Shown in pieces: positions 16,724-25,457 of a DNA stretch of 64,000 bases. Location of the stretch: contig NZ_CP015378.1 of assembly GCF_001629705.1 (NCBI RefSeq), forward strand, positions 1,240,001 through 1,304,000, in the 5' to 3' direction. The notes beneath the pieces are model-generated. The model searched no databases, was not told the origin of the DNA, and saw only the letters and a list, made by a program, of their open reading frames with translations. Positions within the stretch are counted from its first letter, which is position 1; each line of letters begins with the position of its first letter. The stretch is from Fictibacillus phosphorivorans. GTDB taxonomy: Bacteria; Bacillota; Bacilli; Bacillales; Fictibacillaceae. Both the position numbers and the translations under genes were made by a program.

Positions 16724-17296
16724 GTGAAAGCATGTTTGCTTATTATTGATGTCCAAAAAGGATTCGATGATACAAATTTCTGGGGAGAACGAAACAATAC
16801 GAATGCTGAAGAGAATATGCTTTTATTACTTGGTGCATTTCGAGAGGTTGGTTTACCGATCTTTCATGTGCAGCACCAATCAGAAAACGAAAACTCACCA
16901 TTGCACCCTTCAAAATTAGGTTATCAGTTGAAAACAGGATTCGAACCTAAAACAGAGGAACCTTTGTTTATTAAAAATGTTAATAGTGCTTTTATCGGAA
17001 CCGATCTTAAGGAGACATTAGAGAAAGAGATGATTAAACACATTGTTGTTATTGGTTTAACGACGAACCATTGTGTCTCTACAACTACAAGAATGGCGGC
17101 TAACTATGGTTATAGCGTATCATTAATTCATGATGCTACTGCTGCATTTAGTATCCATTCTTATAATGGAACCGTGTTTTCCGCTCAAGATGTACATGAG
17201 TCTGCACTTGCTCATCTTCATCAAGAATTTGCAGAAATAATAAGTACAGATGAAGCTCTATCACGGTGGGGAAGTATTTCTTCATACATGCAATAA
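16724..17296 (+). CDS. Isochorismatase-family cysteine hydrolase
   Basis: The 190-residue product has the family triad: aspartate in LLIIDVQKGFDD (about residue 9), lysine in FIKNVNSAF (about 84), and the nucleophile cysteine in GLTTNHCVSTTTRMAA (about 118). The isochorismatase superfamily includes nicotinamidases and many hydrolases of amides or pyruvate enol ethers; the target is unknown. The start is GTG, because the ATG three bases upstream is followed at once by a stop. AAGGAG gives good spacing. No neighbouring siderophore genes are present. Confidence 0.9.
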   Translation: MKACLLIIDVQKGFDDTNFWGERNNTNAEENMLLLLGAFREVGLPIFHVQHQSENENSPLHPSKLGYQLKTGFEPKTEEPLFIKNVNSAFIGTDLKETLEKEMIKHIVVIGLTTNHCVSTTTRMAANYGYSVSLIHDATAAFSIHSYNGTVFSAQDVHESALAHLHQEFAEIISTDEALSRWGSISSYMQ

Positions 17297-17414
17297 CAGA
17301 CATAGACAATATTCCCCAGGAAATGTCGGATGTTGCTAATGGTTTAGAGGCTTTTAATTAGGGTAAAAATGTATATAACTAAATTAAAGAGAGTAATCTA
17401 GAGGTGTCTTACTG

Positions 17415-17651
17415 ATGAATAGTGATCAAATCGAACAATTGATGAACAATCCTGAACAAGAATTAGAGTTTTGGAGAGAAGAAGATCAACAGCCTGAACT
17501 TGTAAGAATGAGGTATGTTCCGCAGGGTGAGGGAGGTTATTTCCAAGTTACTTTTTTAGATGAAGAAGAAGGAATCATCGGGTCACAAGTTTTGGATGAA
17601 GTAGAAGATGCTTTACGTTTTTTAGAAAAGAATAAGAATGTTAATAAATAG
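17415..17651 (+). CDS. Hypothetical acidic protein, 78 aa
   Basis: A small protein with many glutamates, MNSDQIEQLMNNPEQELEFW at the start, then a beta-type centre GGYFQVTFLDEEEGIIGSQVL and a short terminal helix. No family recognised; no signal or membrane segment. GAGGTG precedes the ATG and a good terminator follows, so it appears to be a real single-gene unit. Confidence 0.65.
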   Translation: MNSDQIEQLMNNPEQELEFWREEDQQPELVRMRYVPQGEGGYFQVTFLDEEEGIIGSQVLDEVEDALRFLEKNKNVNK

Positions 17652-17654
17652 ATG

Positions 17655-17680
17655 AACCAGAGGATAATGTCCCTCTGGTT
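17655..17680. terminator. Terminator between convergent genes
   Basis: A 9-bp stem AACCAGAGG / CCTCTGGTT followed by seven T. Confidence 0.85.
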
Positions 17681-17693
17681 TTTTTAGAATCTA

Positions 17694-18248
17694 TCAATTA
17701 ATTGAGAACCTTTTTTCTTGCGTCCATTCTGCAGCGTGCTCCATGCATGTTTCAAGCTGTTCAAATTTTCCTTCCTTGTACATTGAAATGATTTTTTGAG
17801 CTGTCTCATGAGCAAGGTTCATTTGATCTTTATTTATGTTTCCTTTTTTGAAAGCTTCCATCAACTCATTGTCATCTAGAAGAAAGAGCTCTTTGTCTGG
17901 AAGAATAACAATGTCTAAATAAAGATCATCAAACCAAGGGACTCCATTTTCATCCACTCCATGGTCGTTACACATATCAATGTAAAATTGAACAACATTA
18001 CCTGTATTATCTAGTACCGTTGTAATCGTGTATTTCTCTTCCTCAGGAAAATGTTGCATCCACGTATAACCGGTGTCTGCGATACATACCTCATGTTCTT
18101 TATAATTAACGACTAAAGGATCAGAAACTTGCTTTAAATGAATAACTGTAACATGCCCTTTGAAACAAGAAGTTACCTTATGCGTGACTTCAAAATGTTT
18201 GTCTGTTACTCTTTTCCAATTTGGTCGATCTGCCGTTTTATGTTCCAT
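17694..18248 (-). CDS. DUF402 family phosphatase-like protein
   Basis: The 184-residue product matches DUF402: an N-terminal beta-rich domain with TWMQHFPEEEKYTITTVLD, then NVVQFYIDMCNDHGVDENGV and PWFDDLYLDIVILPDKE, which carry the aspartate cluster that binds metal in this family. Relatives such as Staphylococcus Ntdp hydrolyse nucleoside tri- and diphosphates, so a nucleotide phosphatase is a fair prediction, not a proof. The C-terminal helix EQLETCMEHAAEW is typical of the Bacillus versions. The ATG follows GGAGG. Confidence 0.85.
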   Translation of the reverse strand: MEHKTADRPNWKRVTDKHFEVTHKVTSCFKGHVTVIHLKQVSDPLVVNYKEHEVCIADTGYTWMQHFPEEEKYTITTVLDNTGNVVQFYIDMCNDHGVDENGVPWFDDLYLDIVILPDKELFLLDDNELMEAFKKGNINKDQMNLAHETAQKIISMYKEGKFEQLETCMEHAAEWTQEKRFSIN

Positions 18249-18367
18249 TATCTTTCCTCCATTTTCTGGTAACAGTATATCCTATCATTTTAGATTATAA
18301 AAAGGGATATGTAAAATTGTGGAGAAGTATGTAGAGGGATAGGTGTAGAATGGGAGGATTGTCAGAT

Positions 18368-18763
18368 ATGAAAAGAGTACATAAAGAGTTAGAGGAATTT
18401 CAATTGCAAAAAGGTTGGGAGATCAGTCAAGAAAGTGCTGAAAAAAGCACCGAATCTCTCTTGCTTAATCATTTACTATTAACAACTGAAATAGCAGAAA
18501 TCGCTGAAGAGTTAAGAAGAATGTTAAATAGAGCTTACGATATGAAAGAAGAAGGTGTAGATGGAGAAAGAGCATTTCAACTCGCTAAGGAAGAAGTAGC
18601 TGAAGACATTGGAAAAGAAATTGCCGATAGTATTGCTTATCTCTTCAAATTTGCAACATTTTTTCAAAGAGATATAGAACTTGATATTAAAAATAAATTG
18701 AGCGAGATCAACGCTCGTACAAGACCAAATCTGCAAAAGCGCATGAAAGAGGAGGTAAAGTAA
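18368..18763 (+). CDS. MazG-like nucleotide pyrophosphohydrolase
   Basis: About 131 residues, all-helical. TTEIAEIAEELRRML (about 43-57) carries the ExxE half and EVAEDIGKEIADSIAYLF (about 85-102) the ExxD half of the metal site of MazG/dUTPase-type NTP pyrophosphatases. It should hydrolyse an unwanted or excess NTP to NMP and pyrophosphate. ATG 18368 has GGGAGG 10 bases away; an ATG at 18350 in frame is less well placed. Its stop codon is immediately followed by the ATG of the next gene, so the two are coupled. Confidence 0.82.
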   Translation: MKRVHKELEEFQLQKGWEISQESAEKSTESLLLNHLLLTTEIAEIAEELRRMLNRAYDMKEEGVDGERAFQLAKEEVAEDIGKEIADSIAYLFKFATFFQRDIELDIKNKLSEINARTRPNLQKRMKEEVK

Positions 18764-19645
18764 ATGGAGATTCAGTTTGAAGAACATAAGATCTGTTCTC
18801 ATGATGGTACCATGCTCACAGGTTATGATTATGGAGGTTCCGGAGATACGTTGGTGCTCATTCATTACCTTGGTGGAACAGCTAAAGCTTGGCATCCCCT
18901 CATTCCCTTTCTCAAAAATCATTATAGAATAGTAGGCTATGACCTACGTGGACATGGGAATTCTAATCAACCCGATCATGGCTATACTTTTGAAGACACG
19001 GCGTATGATTTAGAGAGTGTCATGAATCATTTTGAGATTAAAAAAGCTCATCTCATAGGAAGCTCATACGGATGTATGGTCGGGTTATATTTTACAGCGA
19101 TGAGGCAGGATAGAGTTTTGTCACTTGCTAATATAGATGGTGCGATCATAAATGATTCGGGTGAGCATGGACTTTATGATGAGACTTTAGAAGAGCATCT
19201 CGCTAAATTTGAAGGACAATTAGATCCAGATTACGAGTCTGTAGAAGAATATCAAAAGGTTTATAAAGAGCAATGGTTACCATGGAACAAGGAACGAGCT
19301 AATTATATCGCTGATTATGAACCGCGTTTGAAAGATAATGGAAAAGTAGGGAATATTACTACTGGTGAAACGATGATGAAGATCATTTCCGAAATCTATT
19401 ATATTGATTTCTTAACTTGGTATAAGAAGGTTCAGTCTCCTATCCTATTTCTGCCTGCTGAAAAAGAAGATCATTTTCAAAAGTCTTTAACGTTTATTGA
19501 TCTGGCAAAGAGAGGATTACCTTACAGTCAGACCGTCGTTATCCCAAGCTCGACACATTTAATGATGTTTGATCACGGAAAAGAATTAGCCGAAGCGATA
19601 GTAAAATTTCATTCAGAAATACCGATCTCACAAAAAACTTTATGA
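18764..19645 (+). CDS. Alpha/beta hydrolase
   Basis: A 293-residue alpha/beta-hydrolase. Visible elements are VLIHYLGGTAKAWHPL (oxyanion region), VGYDLRGHGNS, the nucleophile elbow LIGSSYGCMVGLY with serine near residue 100, and the catalytic histidine in SSTHLMMFDHG near residue 267. An aspartate or glutamate near PAEKEDHF is the likely third member. The reaction is unknown; esterase-like. The gene begins directly after the stop of the MazG-like gene with GAGGAGG in the coding end of that gene, indicating translational coupling. Confidence 0.9.
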   Translation: MEIQFEEHKICSHDGTMLTGYDYGGSGDTLVLIHYLGGTAKAWHPLIPFLKNHYRIVGYDLRGHGNSNQPDHGYTFEDTAYDLESVMNHFEIKKAHLIGSSYGCMVGLYFTAMRQDRVLSLANIDGAIINDSGEHGLYDETLEEHLAKFEGQLDPDYESVEEYQKVYKEQWLPWNKERANYIADYEPRLKDNGKVGNITTGETMMKIISEIYYIDFLTWYKKVQSPILFLPAEKEDHFQKSLTFIDLAKRGLPYSQTVVIPSSTHLMMFDHGKELAEAIVKFHSEIPISQKTL

Positions 19646-19654
19646 TGACTGAAT

Positions 19655-19687
19655 AGAAGGGCTCCCTACATTAAAGGGAGCCCTTCT
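19655..19687. terminator. Bidirectional terminator
   Basis: A 13-bp perfect stem AGAAGGGCTCCCT / AGGGAGCCCTTCT with a 7-base loop between convergent genes. Confidence 0.9.
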
Positions 19688-19700
19688 GTGTTTACACACT

Positions 19701-21002
19701 TTAGCCTTCTTTCTCGACATTTACGTGCGAGGTTCTACGTTTATAAAACTGTTCAAGAATCATACATGTGAGCATTCCCATGATCAGTCCATTACTTAAC
19801 AGCGTTACAATAATATTTGGCCATTCTTTTAATGCCGCTGCAGGAATAAAGAGACTTCCTATTCCGACCATTAAGGACGTACTAATAATAAAGAGATTAT
19901 TTTCCGATTTCAACTCTGATTTATATTCTTTGAATGCTAGACCAATCATACTTGAAAAAGGAAGGAATATCGTTGCATATCCAACCGGAGCAGGAATACC
20001 TGCAAAGAAGAAAGTAAGTGGTGGAAAAAAACTAATCAAGATAATAAGTGCGTTACCTATGATGAATGCTAGCTTGCTGAACATTTTTGTCGTTAAGATG
20101 AACCCAGCGGCACCTGAGATCGGTACACTTGCAACTGCTGAAAATAGACCTGCTATCCATGTGTTTATCCCCATCATGATGGATGAGCGATTGTAATTGA
20201 TAGGTTCATAATTATTGTTTTCAGTTTCATAGGCTTTTTCAACGACGTTGATACTAGCTACCATGTTCGTTAGTAAGAGCATTCCGACGAATAGGGATGT
20301 TATGATCGTTCCTGAAGATAGTTCTGGCATTCCCCAAGCGAATAATTCTGGAAAAGCAAAAGTCGTATGACTATGCATCGTTTCTTTTGTTAAATTCAAG
20401 AGTTTAAAAAGCCCCCAACCGAGTAACAAAGAGATCAAGATGGAATAACTTCTTAACCATTTCACACGAGATTTACCGAGTACGATGGACAAAACTAAGA
20501 TGAAGAGTGATGTGAGAGCAACTTTGCTATCTGCACCTTCCTGTAGATAGCCAATACCCAGCATACCTTTAATAAAAGAACCGCTCAGTTGTGAGACGAG
20601 AAGAATCAGATAGGTGCCTGTAACCAACGGAGTAAAAAGAGCCCTTACTGAACTTATGATTCGAAACATGCCAAGCAGTAAAAAAAGAACTCCACTGATT
20701 AGCATTCCAGCGGTAAGTTGCTGTAGCCCATCAGCAACGGTCAATGCCCCAGAAGCTACAATCCCTGCATATACGGTAAAAACACCCCACCATAAACCAG
20801 CAGGACCTTCATTGATCGGCAGCTTATGACCGAACAATGCTTGCAAGATCGCAGATACACCAATGATTAGAAACGACCGTTGTAATAGTTCTGCGGTTTC
20901 CGCTTGTGTCATGTTGAACGCATCACCAATAGCGATGGGAGCTACTAAACTTCCTGCAAGAATAAACACCATCCATTGAAGAGAAGAGAACGTTAATTTC
21001 AT
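19701..21002 (-). CDS. NCS2 family purine/pyrimidine permease, YwdJ-like
   Basis: A 433-residue, roughly 12-helix transporter. Family landmarks are QALFGHKLPINEGPAGLWW near residues 60-78, the equivalent of the QT.....P...G signature, and the later ISGAAGFILTTKMFSKLAF region. The nearest remembered relative is B. subtilis YwdJ, a putative purine permease of the nucleobase:cation symporter-2 family. No purine riboswitch precedes it; only a TCTATAATG-type minus-10 is visible about 40 bases upstream. Substrate is inference. Confidence 0.85.
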   Translation of the reverse strand: MKLTFSSLQWMVFILAGSLVAPIAIGDAFNMTQAETAELLQRSFLIIGVSAILQALFGHKLPINEGPAGLWWGVFTVYAGIVASGALTVADGLQQLTAGMLISGVLFLLLGMFRIISSVRALFTPLVTGTYLILLVSQLSGSFIKGMLGIGYLQEGADSKVALTSLFILVLSIVLGKSRVKWLRSYSILISLLLGWGLFKLLNLTKETMHSHTTFAFPELFAWGMPELSSGTIITSLFVGMLLLTNMVASINVVEKAYETENNNYEPINYNRSSIMMGINTWIAGLFSAVASVPISGAAGFILTTKMFSKLAFIIGNALIILISFFPPLTFFFAGIPAPVGYATIFLPFSSMIGLAFKEYKSELKSENNLFIISTSLMVGIGSLFIPAAALKEWPNIIVTLLSNGLIMGMLTCMILEQFYKRRTSHVNVEKEG

Positions 21003-21158
21003 GTAAACACCTTCTGTTATGTATTTCGTTACTTCTCATTATAGACCTTTCGTTTGTTTCGTAGAAAGGAAAGAGGTTTATACATGTAGATATAGCGGGT
21101 AAATTTCACTTAAGCAAGATTGAATAACGAATTTTTGAAATATTTTTTTCGTATACCC

Positions 21159-21183
21159 TCAAAAAACAGATAGTGGCCGAAAT
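21159..21183 (+). promoter_or_regulatory. Sigma-D-like promoter
   Basis: GCCGAAAT at 21176-21183 matches the sigma-D minus-10 GCCGATAT at 7 of 8 positions; a TCAA (consensus TAAA) lies 13 bases upstream at 21159-21162, slightly close for the usual 14-16. It precedes a gene pair whose second member is an FlgM-like anti-sigma factor, which in Bacillus is a sigma-D target. Confidence 0.5.
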
Positions 21184-21227
21184 GTATAGATACAGGTAAA
21201 GACGACCACAAACAAAGGACGATTCTA

Positions 21228-21488
21228 ATGGTGCATAAACTTACACATGATGATGTCATTCAATGGTTAGAGAAACATCTATTAGACTTTGAACAGTTTA
21301 CGCCTTACTTGTTTACTTCACAGTGGATTCATTCTTTTTGTAAGGATAAAGAGAACGGAAACGAGTTTGAAGTGAAATGGGATACATCAGGACAAGAATT
21401 GTTCTTCAGACTGTTGGACAACTTGGATTATGATGATCAATGGAAATGGCTAGGCACATTTCAATATACAGAAGAGGTGAAATCATGA
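21228..21488 (+). CDS. Hypothetical protein, 86 aa, FlgM-linked
   Basis: A soluble protein rich in tryptophan and aromatic residues (VIQWLEKHLLDFEQFTPYLF, SQWIHSF, DDQWKWLGTFQY) with no signal peptide. No family recognised. Aromatic helices suggest a protein-binding module. ATG follows AAAGGA. Its last four bases overlap the ATG of the FlgM-like gene (ATGA), so the two are made together and probably act together. Confidence 0.7.
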   Translation: MVHKLTHDDVIQWLEKHLLDFEQFTPYLFTSQWIHSFCKDKENGNEFEVKWDTSGQELFFRLLDNLDYDDQWKWLGTFQYTEEVKS

Positions 21489-21742
21489 GAATTGATGGAC
21501 AACAACCCGTTCAGAGAAAATATGATGTGAATAAAGTGTATCAGCAGCCTTCTGTAAAGCCGCCATCATTTGCTAAAGACGAATTATACATATCTAACGA
21601 AGCAAAAGTGCTGCATGAAAATGCTCAATTAAACATAAGAGAACAAAAATTATTAGATATTAAAAAACGCATTGATGCTGGTGAATACCAGATCGATGCG
21701 CAAGCGATCGCAAAAAAAATCTCACAATTTTATTCGAATTAA
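21485..21742 (+). CDS. FlgM-like anti-sigma factor, orphan
   Basis: An 85-residue protein with the FlgM layout: a disordered N-terminus (GQQPVQRKYDVNKVYQQPSV), the DELYISNEAKVL element, and the C-terminal sigma-binding helices REQKLLDIKKRIDAGEYQID followed by AQAIAKKISQFY. Classical FlgM binds and holds the flagellar sigma factor (sigma-D/FliA) until the hook-basal body is finished. The usual Bacillus flgM neighbours (comF, flgN, flgK, flgL) are absent; instead it is coupled to an unknown 86-residue gene behind a sigma-D-like promoter. It may be a second FlgM or act on another sigma factor. The GAGGTGA site lies within the upstream gene. Confidence 0.8.
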   Translation: MRIDGQQPVQRKYDVNKVYQQPSVKPPSFAKDELYISNEAKVLHENAQLNIREQKLLDIKKRIDAGEYQIDAQAIAKKISQFYSN

Positions 21743-21745
21743 CCA

Positions 21746-22153
21746 TTACTTATTTTGATTGTCGTTTTTCTGTCTTAACAGAGAAACGGCATTTTTTATG
21801 AACTCAGGAATGGGAACGTTCATTCTTCCTGCATTCTCAATGATGGATAACAATTCATTAGATAAATAAAAAAAGATAGTAGCGGAATGAATGTAATTGC
21901 CACCGACCAATTGGTCGAGAGAATGCGCCGCTGCGACGATCGCGAATATGATCATTTTTTTTAGTATCCCTCTAAAACCTTCTTTGCTGTTCAATCTACC
22001 TTCGTAGGCAGAAGCTGCCATACCTGTTAGATAGTCTAATATCACAAATAAGATGAGCGTCTTAAACAACATCCCGGGTGTACCAAATAAGAAGCTAGCC
22101 ACTGCTCCTAATGATACGACAGTCATATTGTATAGCATGGACCATTTTTCCAC
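21746..22153 (-). CDS. Phage holin family protein (holin 4 / TcdE-YtkC type)
   Basis: A 135-residue protein with two to three N-terminal hydrophobic segments and the signature FVILDYLTGMAASAYEGRLNS, then GFRGILKKMIIFAIVAAAHS, typical of the Bacteriophage_holin_4 family. Chromosomal Bacillus members such as YtkC exist outside prophages. No lysin, portal or tail genes are near, so I do not call a prophage. The start is GTG after AAGGGGG. The stop is only four bases from the convergent FlgM-like gene. Confidence 0.85.
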   Translation of the reverse strand: MEKWSMLYNMTVVSLGAVASFLFGTPGMLFKTLILFVILDYLTGMAASAYEGRLNSKEGFRGILKKMIIFAIVAAAHSLDQLVGGNYIHSATIFFYLSNELLSIIENAGRMNVPIPEFIKNAVSLLRQKNDNQNK

Positions 22154-22361
22154 TTCTTTTCCCCCTTAAAAAACTACAATTTCTATAGTATATGATTGTA
22201 CGAAATAACTCGCTTTGGCGATTACCTACTACTTGTCCCCTAATTTTTAGAAGCTTTATTTCAAATGTGTTAAATAGTCAAAAAATTTAAAAAATAAAGA
22301 GTCGGACATGCACTATATCTGTTACAATGAAACAAATCCGGAAAGGGAGGAAAGAAATGCA

Positions 22362-22643
22362 ATGAATAAAATTACGTTAGGCTTGCCTCCACATTGCCAC
22401 AAAGTAACTTGTGACGGAAGAATGATTAAGATCAAGGACTCTGGTAACAACAAATGGGCGTTCCCGCTCTCGGGGACTGAAAATGCAGTTGTAAATCAAG
22501 TGAACGATGAGACAGGATTATTAACCATCCATGGAAAGGATAAGATTCTTGCGACGCTTGAAATGCCGATTCGTTTTTGTGAAGTAGGCAGAGGCTGGCT
22601 GCTTGATAAATTACCAAAAAAGAAACGTGTAAAAATAAAATAA
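22362..22643 (+). CDS. Hypothetical protein, 93 aa
   Basis: A small soluble basic-ended protein. It starts MNKITLGLPPHCHKVTCDGR and contains alternating hydrophobic residues suggesting a beta barrel, ending LLDKLPKKKRVKIK. Two cysteines and paired histidine-cysteine at HCHKVTC could bind metal, but there is no family match I recognise. ATG 22362 follows GGGAGG; the ATG at 22357 is out of frame and closed by TGA. A hairpin terminator follows. Confidence 0.6.
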   Translation: MNKITLGLPPHCHKVTCDGRMIKIKDSGNNKWAFPLSGTENAVVNQVNDETGLLTIHGKDKILATLEMPIRFCEVGRGWLLDKLPKKKRVKIK

Positions 22644-22661
22644 ATAAGCATTGACATTAGT

Positions 22662-22687
22662 CGCACAGCAGGTCATCTTGCTGTGCG
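22662..22687 (+). terminator. Terminator
   Basis: A 9-bp GC-rich stem CGCACAGCA / TGCTGTGCG with an 8-base loop, then TTTTAT. Confidence 0.75.
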
Positions 22688-22819
22688 TTTTATATGTTAT
22701 ATGTCATCCATTATTTTCAAAAAGAGCCATGGTGAATAAAGAAATAATTAAGAAATCAAATGGAAAGAAGGAAAAAAATGTTATAATGATTTTTGATACG
22801 TGTAGATGGGGTGAATGTA

Positions 22820-23929
22820 TTGGGGAAAAAACACCTGCCTGCACACTTAAATCACATCGCCTGGAATCGAAAAATATTAAATGTATTTTGGGTTGTCATC
22901 TTTGTGTCAGTGTGTGTAGAGGTCATAAATAGTTGTTTTACATCTAGACCATTAGAAGAATTTATTAAGATGTACATTGTTCTACCAACTACCCTTTTAA
23001 TCTTTATGGTGAGTTTGGCTGAATGGAGTTTTAAAAAGAAAATAAAATACATTGATTACATCATAATTTGGACAGCAAGTATGTTCTCCGCTATCTTGAT
23101 CAGTGTTCATTATGAAATGTATGTTTTGTATACGAGCCTGTTCTTTCCTATGTTAATTTCAACGATTTATTTTAAAAAGAAAAAAGTGTGGCTGTCTTTT
23201 GCTCTTAGCACACTCACCTATCTCTTGCTTTCTACTTTCCATCCGGTCTTAAAGACGATGAATGATTTGATGGATCAGATCTCGATGATCTGCATTCTCT
23301 TAACCTCAACAGCGATCTGTGTGGGAATCATGAGTAGAGGGTATGAGATGGCAAAAGAACTTAACAAAGCACAGGCTGATCATCAAGATTTAATGGTGAA
23401 GTCAACAATCATGGAAAAGCAAGTGAAGACAGATGCTCTAACAGGCTTGTATAATCACATGGCTTTTTATGAATATATGGATGTGCTCTTGCTTCAAGCG
23501 GAAACGTATCATTATCCCGTTCATTTAGCGGTCATGGACATAGACAATTTTAAAAAGATCAATGATACATACGGACATGGTATCGGTGATATCGTTTTAA
23601 AACGAATCGCAAAAGCTATAAAAGATAATGTGACTACAGATGATTTCGTCGCACGATACGGTGGAGAAGAGTTTGTAGTGATCTTAAATGATATAAGTGA
23701 GGAAGAAGCATTTACGTTATTAGAGAAGGTACGATTGGTTATACAGAGGTTAGAGCACCCTGAAGTGAAGGAAGAACACATAACAATCAGTACGGGGTTA
23801 CAAACGTACAGAAGAGGCATGCATAAACAAGCATTCTTTGAAGGTGCAGATAATAGTTTGTACGTTGCAAAGAGGCAAGGAAAGAACAGGGTAATAACTG
23901 AAGGATACAGTGAAGCCATACATATTTAA
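22820..23929 (+). CDS. Membrane-bound GGDEF diguanylate cyclase
   Basis: About 369 residues: six membrane helices (about 20-180), a short coiled linker (YEMAKELNKAQADHQDLMVK), and a GGDEF domain from TDALTGLYNHMAF to the end. The active-site loop reads RYGGEEF (279-285), so it should make cyclic-di-GMP from two GTP. No RxxD inhibitory site is evident upstream of the loop. The layout is like B. subtilis DgcK (YhcK). The start is unsettled: TTG 22820 has GGGGTG 7 bases away, while GTG 22811 and TTG 22793 are alternatives. A TATAAT at 22782 fits a promoter. It can oppose the HD-GYP protein at 13382. Confidence 0.9.
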   Translation: MGKKHLPAHLNHIAWNRKILNVFWVVIFVSVCVEVINSCFTSRPLEEFIKMYIVLPTTLLIFMVSLAEWSFKKKIKYIDYIIIWTASMFSAILISVHYEMYVLYTSLFFPMLISTIYFKKKKVWLSFALSTLTYLLLSTFHPVLKTMNDLMDQISMICILLTSTAICVGIMSRGYEMAKELNKAQADHQDLMVKSTIMEKQVKTDALTGLYNHMAFYEYMDVLLLQAETYHYPVHLAVMDIDNFKKINDTYGHGIGDIVLKRIAKAIKDNVTTDDFVARYGGEEFVVILNDISEEEAFTLLEKVRLVIQRLEHPEVKEEHITISTGLQTYRRGMHKQAFFEGADNSLYVAKRQGKNRVITEGYSEAIHI

Positions 23930-23940
23930 TAAGTGATCGA

Positions 23941-23968
23941 AAAGCACCAAGAGAAATCTTGGTGCTTT
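23941..23968 (+). terminator. Terminator of the GGDEF gene
   Basis: A 12-bp perfect stem AAAGCACCAAGA / TCTTGGTGCTTT closed by a GAAA tetraloop, with a T-run. Confidence 0.92.
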
Positions 23969-24036
23969 TTCTTTTTTCTTCTAAAATCCTTGTCCATGCA
24001 TATGTTTGTAAAAGATATGGCCATGGAGGTGAGGGC

Positions 24037-25068
24037 ATGAGTAGTCGATTGAAACAAATATTGCAGATAGCCGCCACTTACATCGGCACTGTTGTAGGTG
24101 CTGGATTCGCTACCGGAAGAGAAATCGTTGAATTTTTTACTAAATACGGATCAGCTGGTTTTGTGGGAATCTTGATCAGTGGTATTCTTTTTATCGTGAT
24201 TGGTACAAAACTAATGATCATGGCAAAGCGGCTAGGTGCAACCTCTTTTGATGAGATGAATCAATATTTGTTTGGAGGTATTGCTTCAAGAATCGTCAAC
24301 GTTTTAATGTTGATTATGCTCTTCGGAGTAACTGGAGTGATGTTATCAGGGGCTGGAGCCTTGTTTTGGGAACAGCTGCATCTTCCTCTTCAATTAGGAA
24401 TCCTATTAACGTTACTTGTAACCTATTTCGTTATGAAAAAAGGGATAGAAGGAATTCTATGGACAAACTCCTTGATCGTCCCCATCATGATACTCTTTTC
24501 TATCGTATTGTCGGTATCGATGTTTGATCCCTCTGCAGGGAGGCAGCTATTTGTTGAACGTGACTTTGTTGGCGATTGGAGATGGATCGTAAGTCCGTTT
24601 GCTTATGCAGCTTTTAATTTAACTTTGGCGCAAGCCGTTCTTGTTCCACTGTCAAGAGAAGCTAAAGATGAATCCGTTATCAAGTGGGGCGGTTTTTTAG
24701 GAGGTCTGGGATTGACTTTTATTCTATTAAATAGCCAGTATGTCCTCTATTCTGTTCCAAGGGTAATGAGTTATGAGATTCCAATCGCTGAAATAGTTGG
24801 CGGTCTTGGTGTAGTGGTCCATTATATCTTTGTCTTCGTGATCTACGGTGAGATCTTTTCAACATTGATTGGAAACCTCTTCGGGCTTGCAGGAGCGTTG
24901 CAAAGAAATGTTAGATTATCTAACCAAGTCATCTTAATCGCTTTGATGATAGGGAGCTACTTATTAAGTCAAGTAGGCTATTCTGAACTTCTTCATTACT
25001 TGTATCCGGTATTCGGTCTGATCGCCATCATATTTTTAGGAGTTGTTTCTGCTAAAAAACTAACTTGA
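24037..25068 (+). CDS. YkvI family membrane transporter-like protein
   Basis: About 343 residues with ten or so membrane helices. The start MSSRLKQILQIAATYIGTVV then GAGFATGREIVEFF is the diagnostic glycine-rich first helix of YkvI-type proteins, distant members of the APC/LeuT superfamily. A second typical region is AYAAFNLTLAQAVLVPLSRE. No substrate is known for the family. ATG 24037 follows GGAGGTGAGG. A small NTP-pyrophosphohydrolase gene follows 65 bases later. Confidence 0.9.
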   Translation: MSSRLKQILQIAATYIGTVVGAGFATGREIVEFFTKYGSAGFVGILISGILFIVIGTKLMIMAKRLGATSFDEMNQYLFGGIASRIVNVLMLIMLFGVTGVMLSGAGALFWEQLHLPLQLGILLTLLVTYFVMKKGIEGILWTNSLIVPIMILFSIVLSVSMFDPSAGRQLFVERDFVGDWRWIVSPFAYAAFNLTLAQAVLVPLSREAKDESVIKWGGFLGGLGLTFILLNSQYVLYSVPRVMSYEIPIAEIVGGLGVVVHYIFVFVIYGEIFSTLIGNLFGLAGALQRNVRLSNQVILIALMIGSYLLSQVGYSELLHYLYPVFGLIAIIFLGVVSAKKLT

Positions 25069-25133
25069 TGCATATCGTTTATATAAGAATGTTTCTTGAG
25101 GTGCTGTGAAATTGCTGGAAGGGAAAAGAGCCA

Positions 25134-25457
25134 ATGGCGTATTACAATAAATTAGTGAGAGATAAAATACCAGAACTGCTCGAACAGGCAGGAAAGAAGG
25201 GGACTTTTCGGATTCTTGGAAATCAAGAGTTCGAAAGTGAACTTAAGAAAAAGCTTTCTGAAGGCGTAAAAGAGTATCGTGAAGCAAAAAGTGAGATAGA
25301 TGCAGCAGAAGAGCTGGCTGAGCTGTTTGAAATCTTAATCGCGTTAACGAAAGTGCATGAACTGACTCTCAGAGAACTGGATGAGATCAGGCAGGAAAAG
25401 GCTAGAAAACACGGTCGTTTTCACGAGCGCCTCTTCCTGATCAAGGTAGAAGACTAG
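25134..25457 (+). CDS. HisE/MazG-like NTP pyrophosphohydrolase, 107 aa
   Basis: The opening YYNKLVRDKIPELLEQAG is the hallmark of a small Bacillus family of phosphoribosyl-ATP pyrophosphatase-like house-cleaning enzymes. The metal-binding helix pair is EGVKEYREAKSEIDAAEELAE, giving ExxE...E/D residues. It should cleave a nucleoside triphosphate; the substrate is unknown. The TAG stop shares its G with a GGGGTCTGACCCC repeat. AAGGG precedes the ATG. Confidence 0.82.
   Translation: MAYYNKLVRDKIPELLEQAGKKGTFRILGNQEFESELKKKLSEGVKEYREAKSEIDAAEELAELFEILIALTKVHELTLRELDEIRQEKARKHGRFHERLFLIKVED

Noticed and set aside
21003..21110. Purine riboswitch before the NCS2 permease
   Set aside because: The conserved loop-loop core was not found in the short upstream region.
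21746..22153. Holin-family gene as a sign of a prophage
   Set aside because: No endolysin, structural or integrase genes are nearby; chromosomal holin-4 proteins are common in Bacillus.
22651..22932. 93-codon frame before the GGDEF gene
   Set aside because: It crosses a terminator and overlaps the GGDEF coding region in another frame; no start signals.
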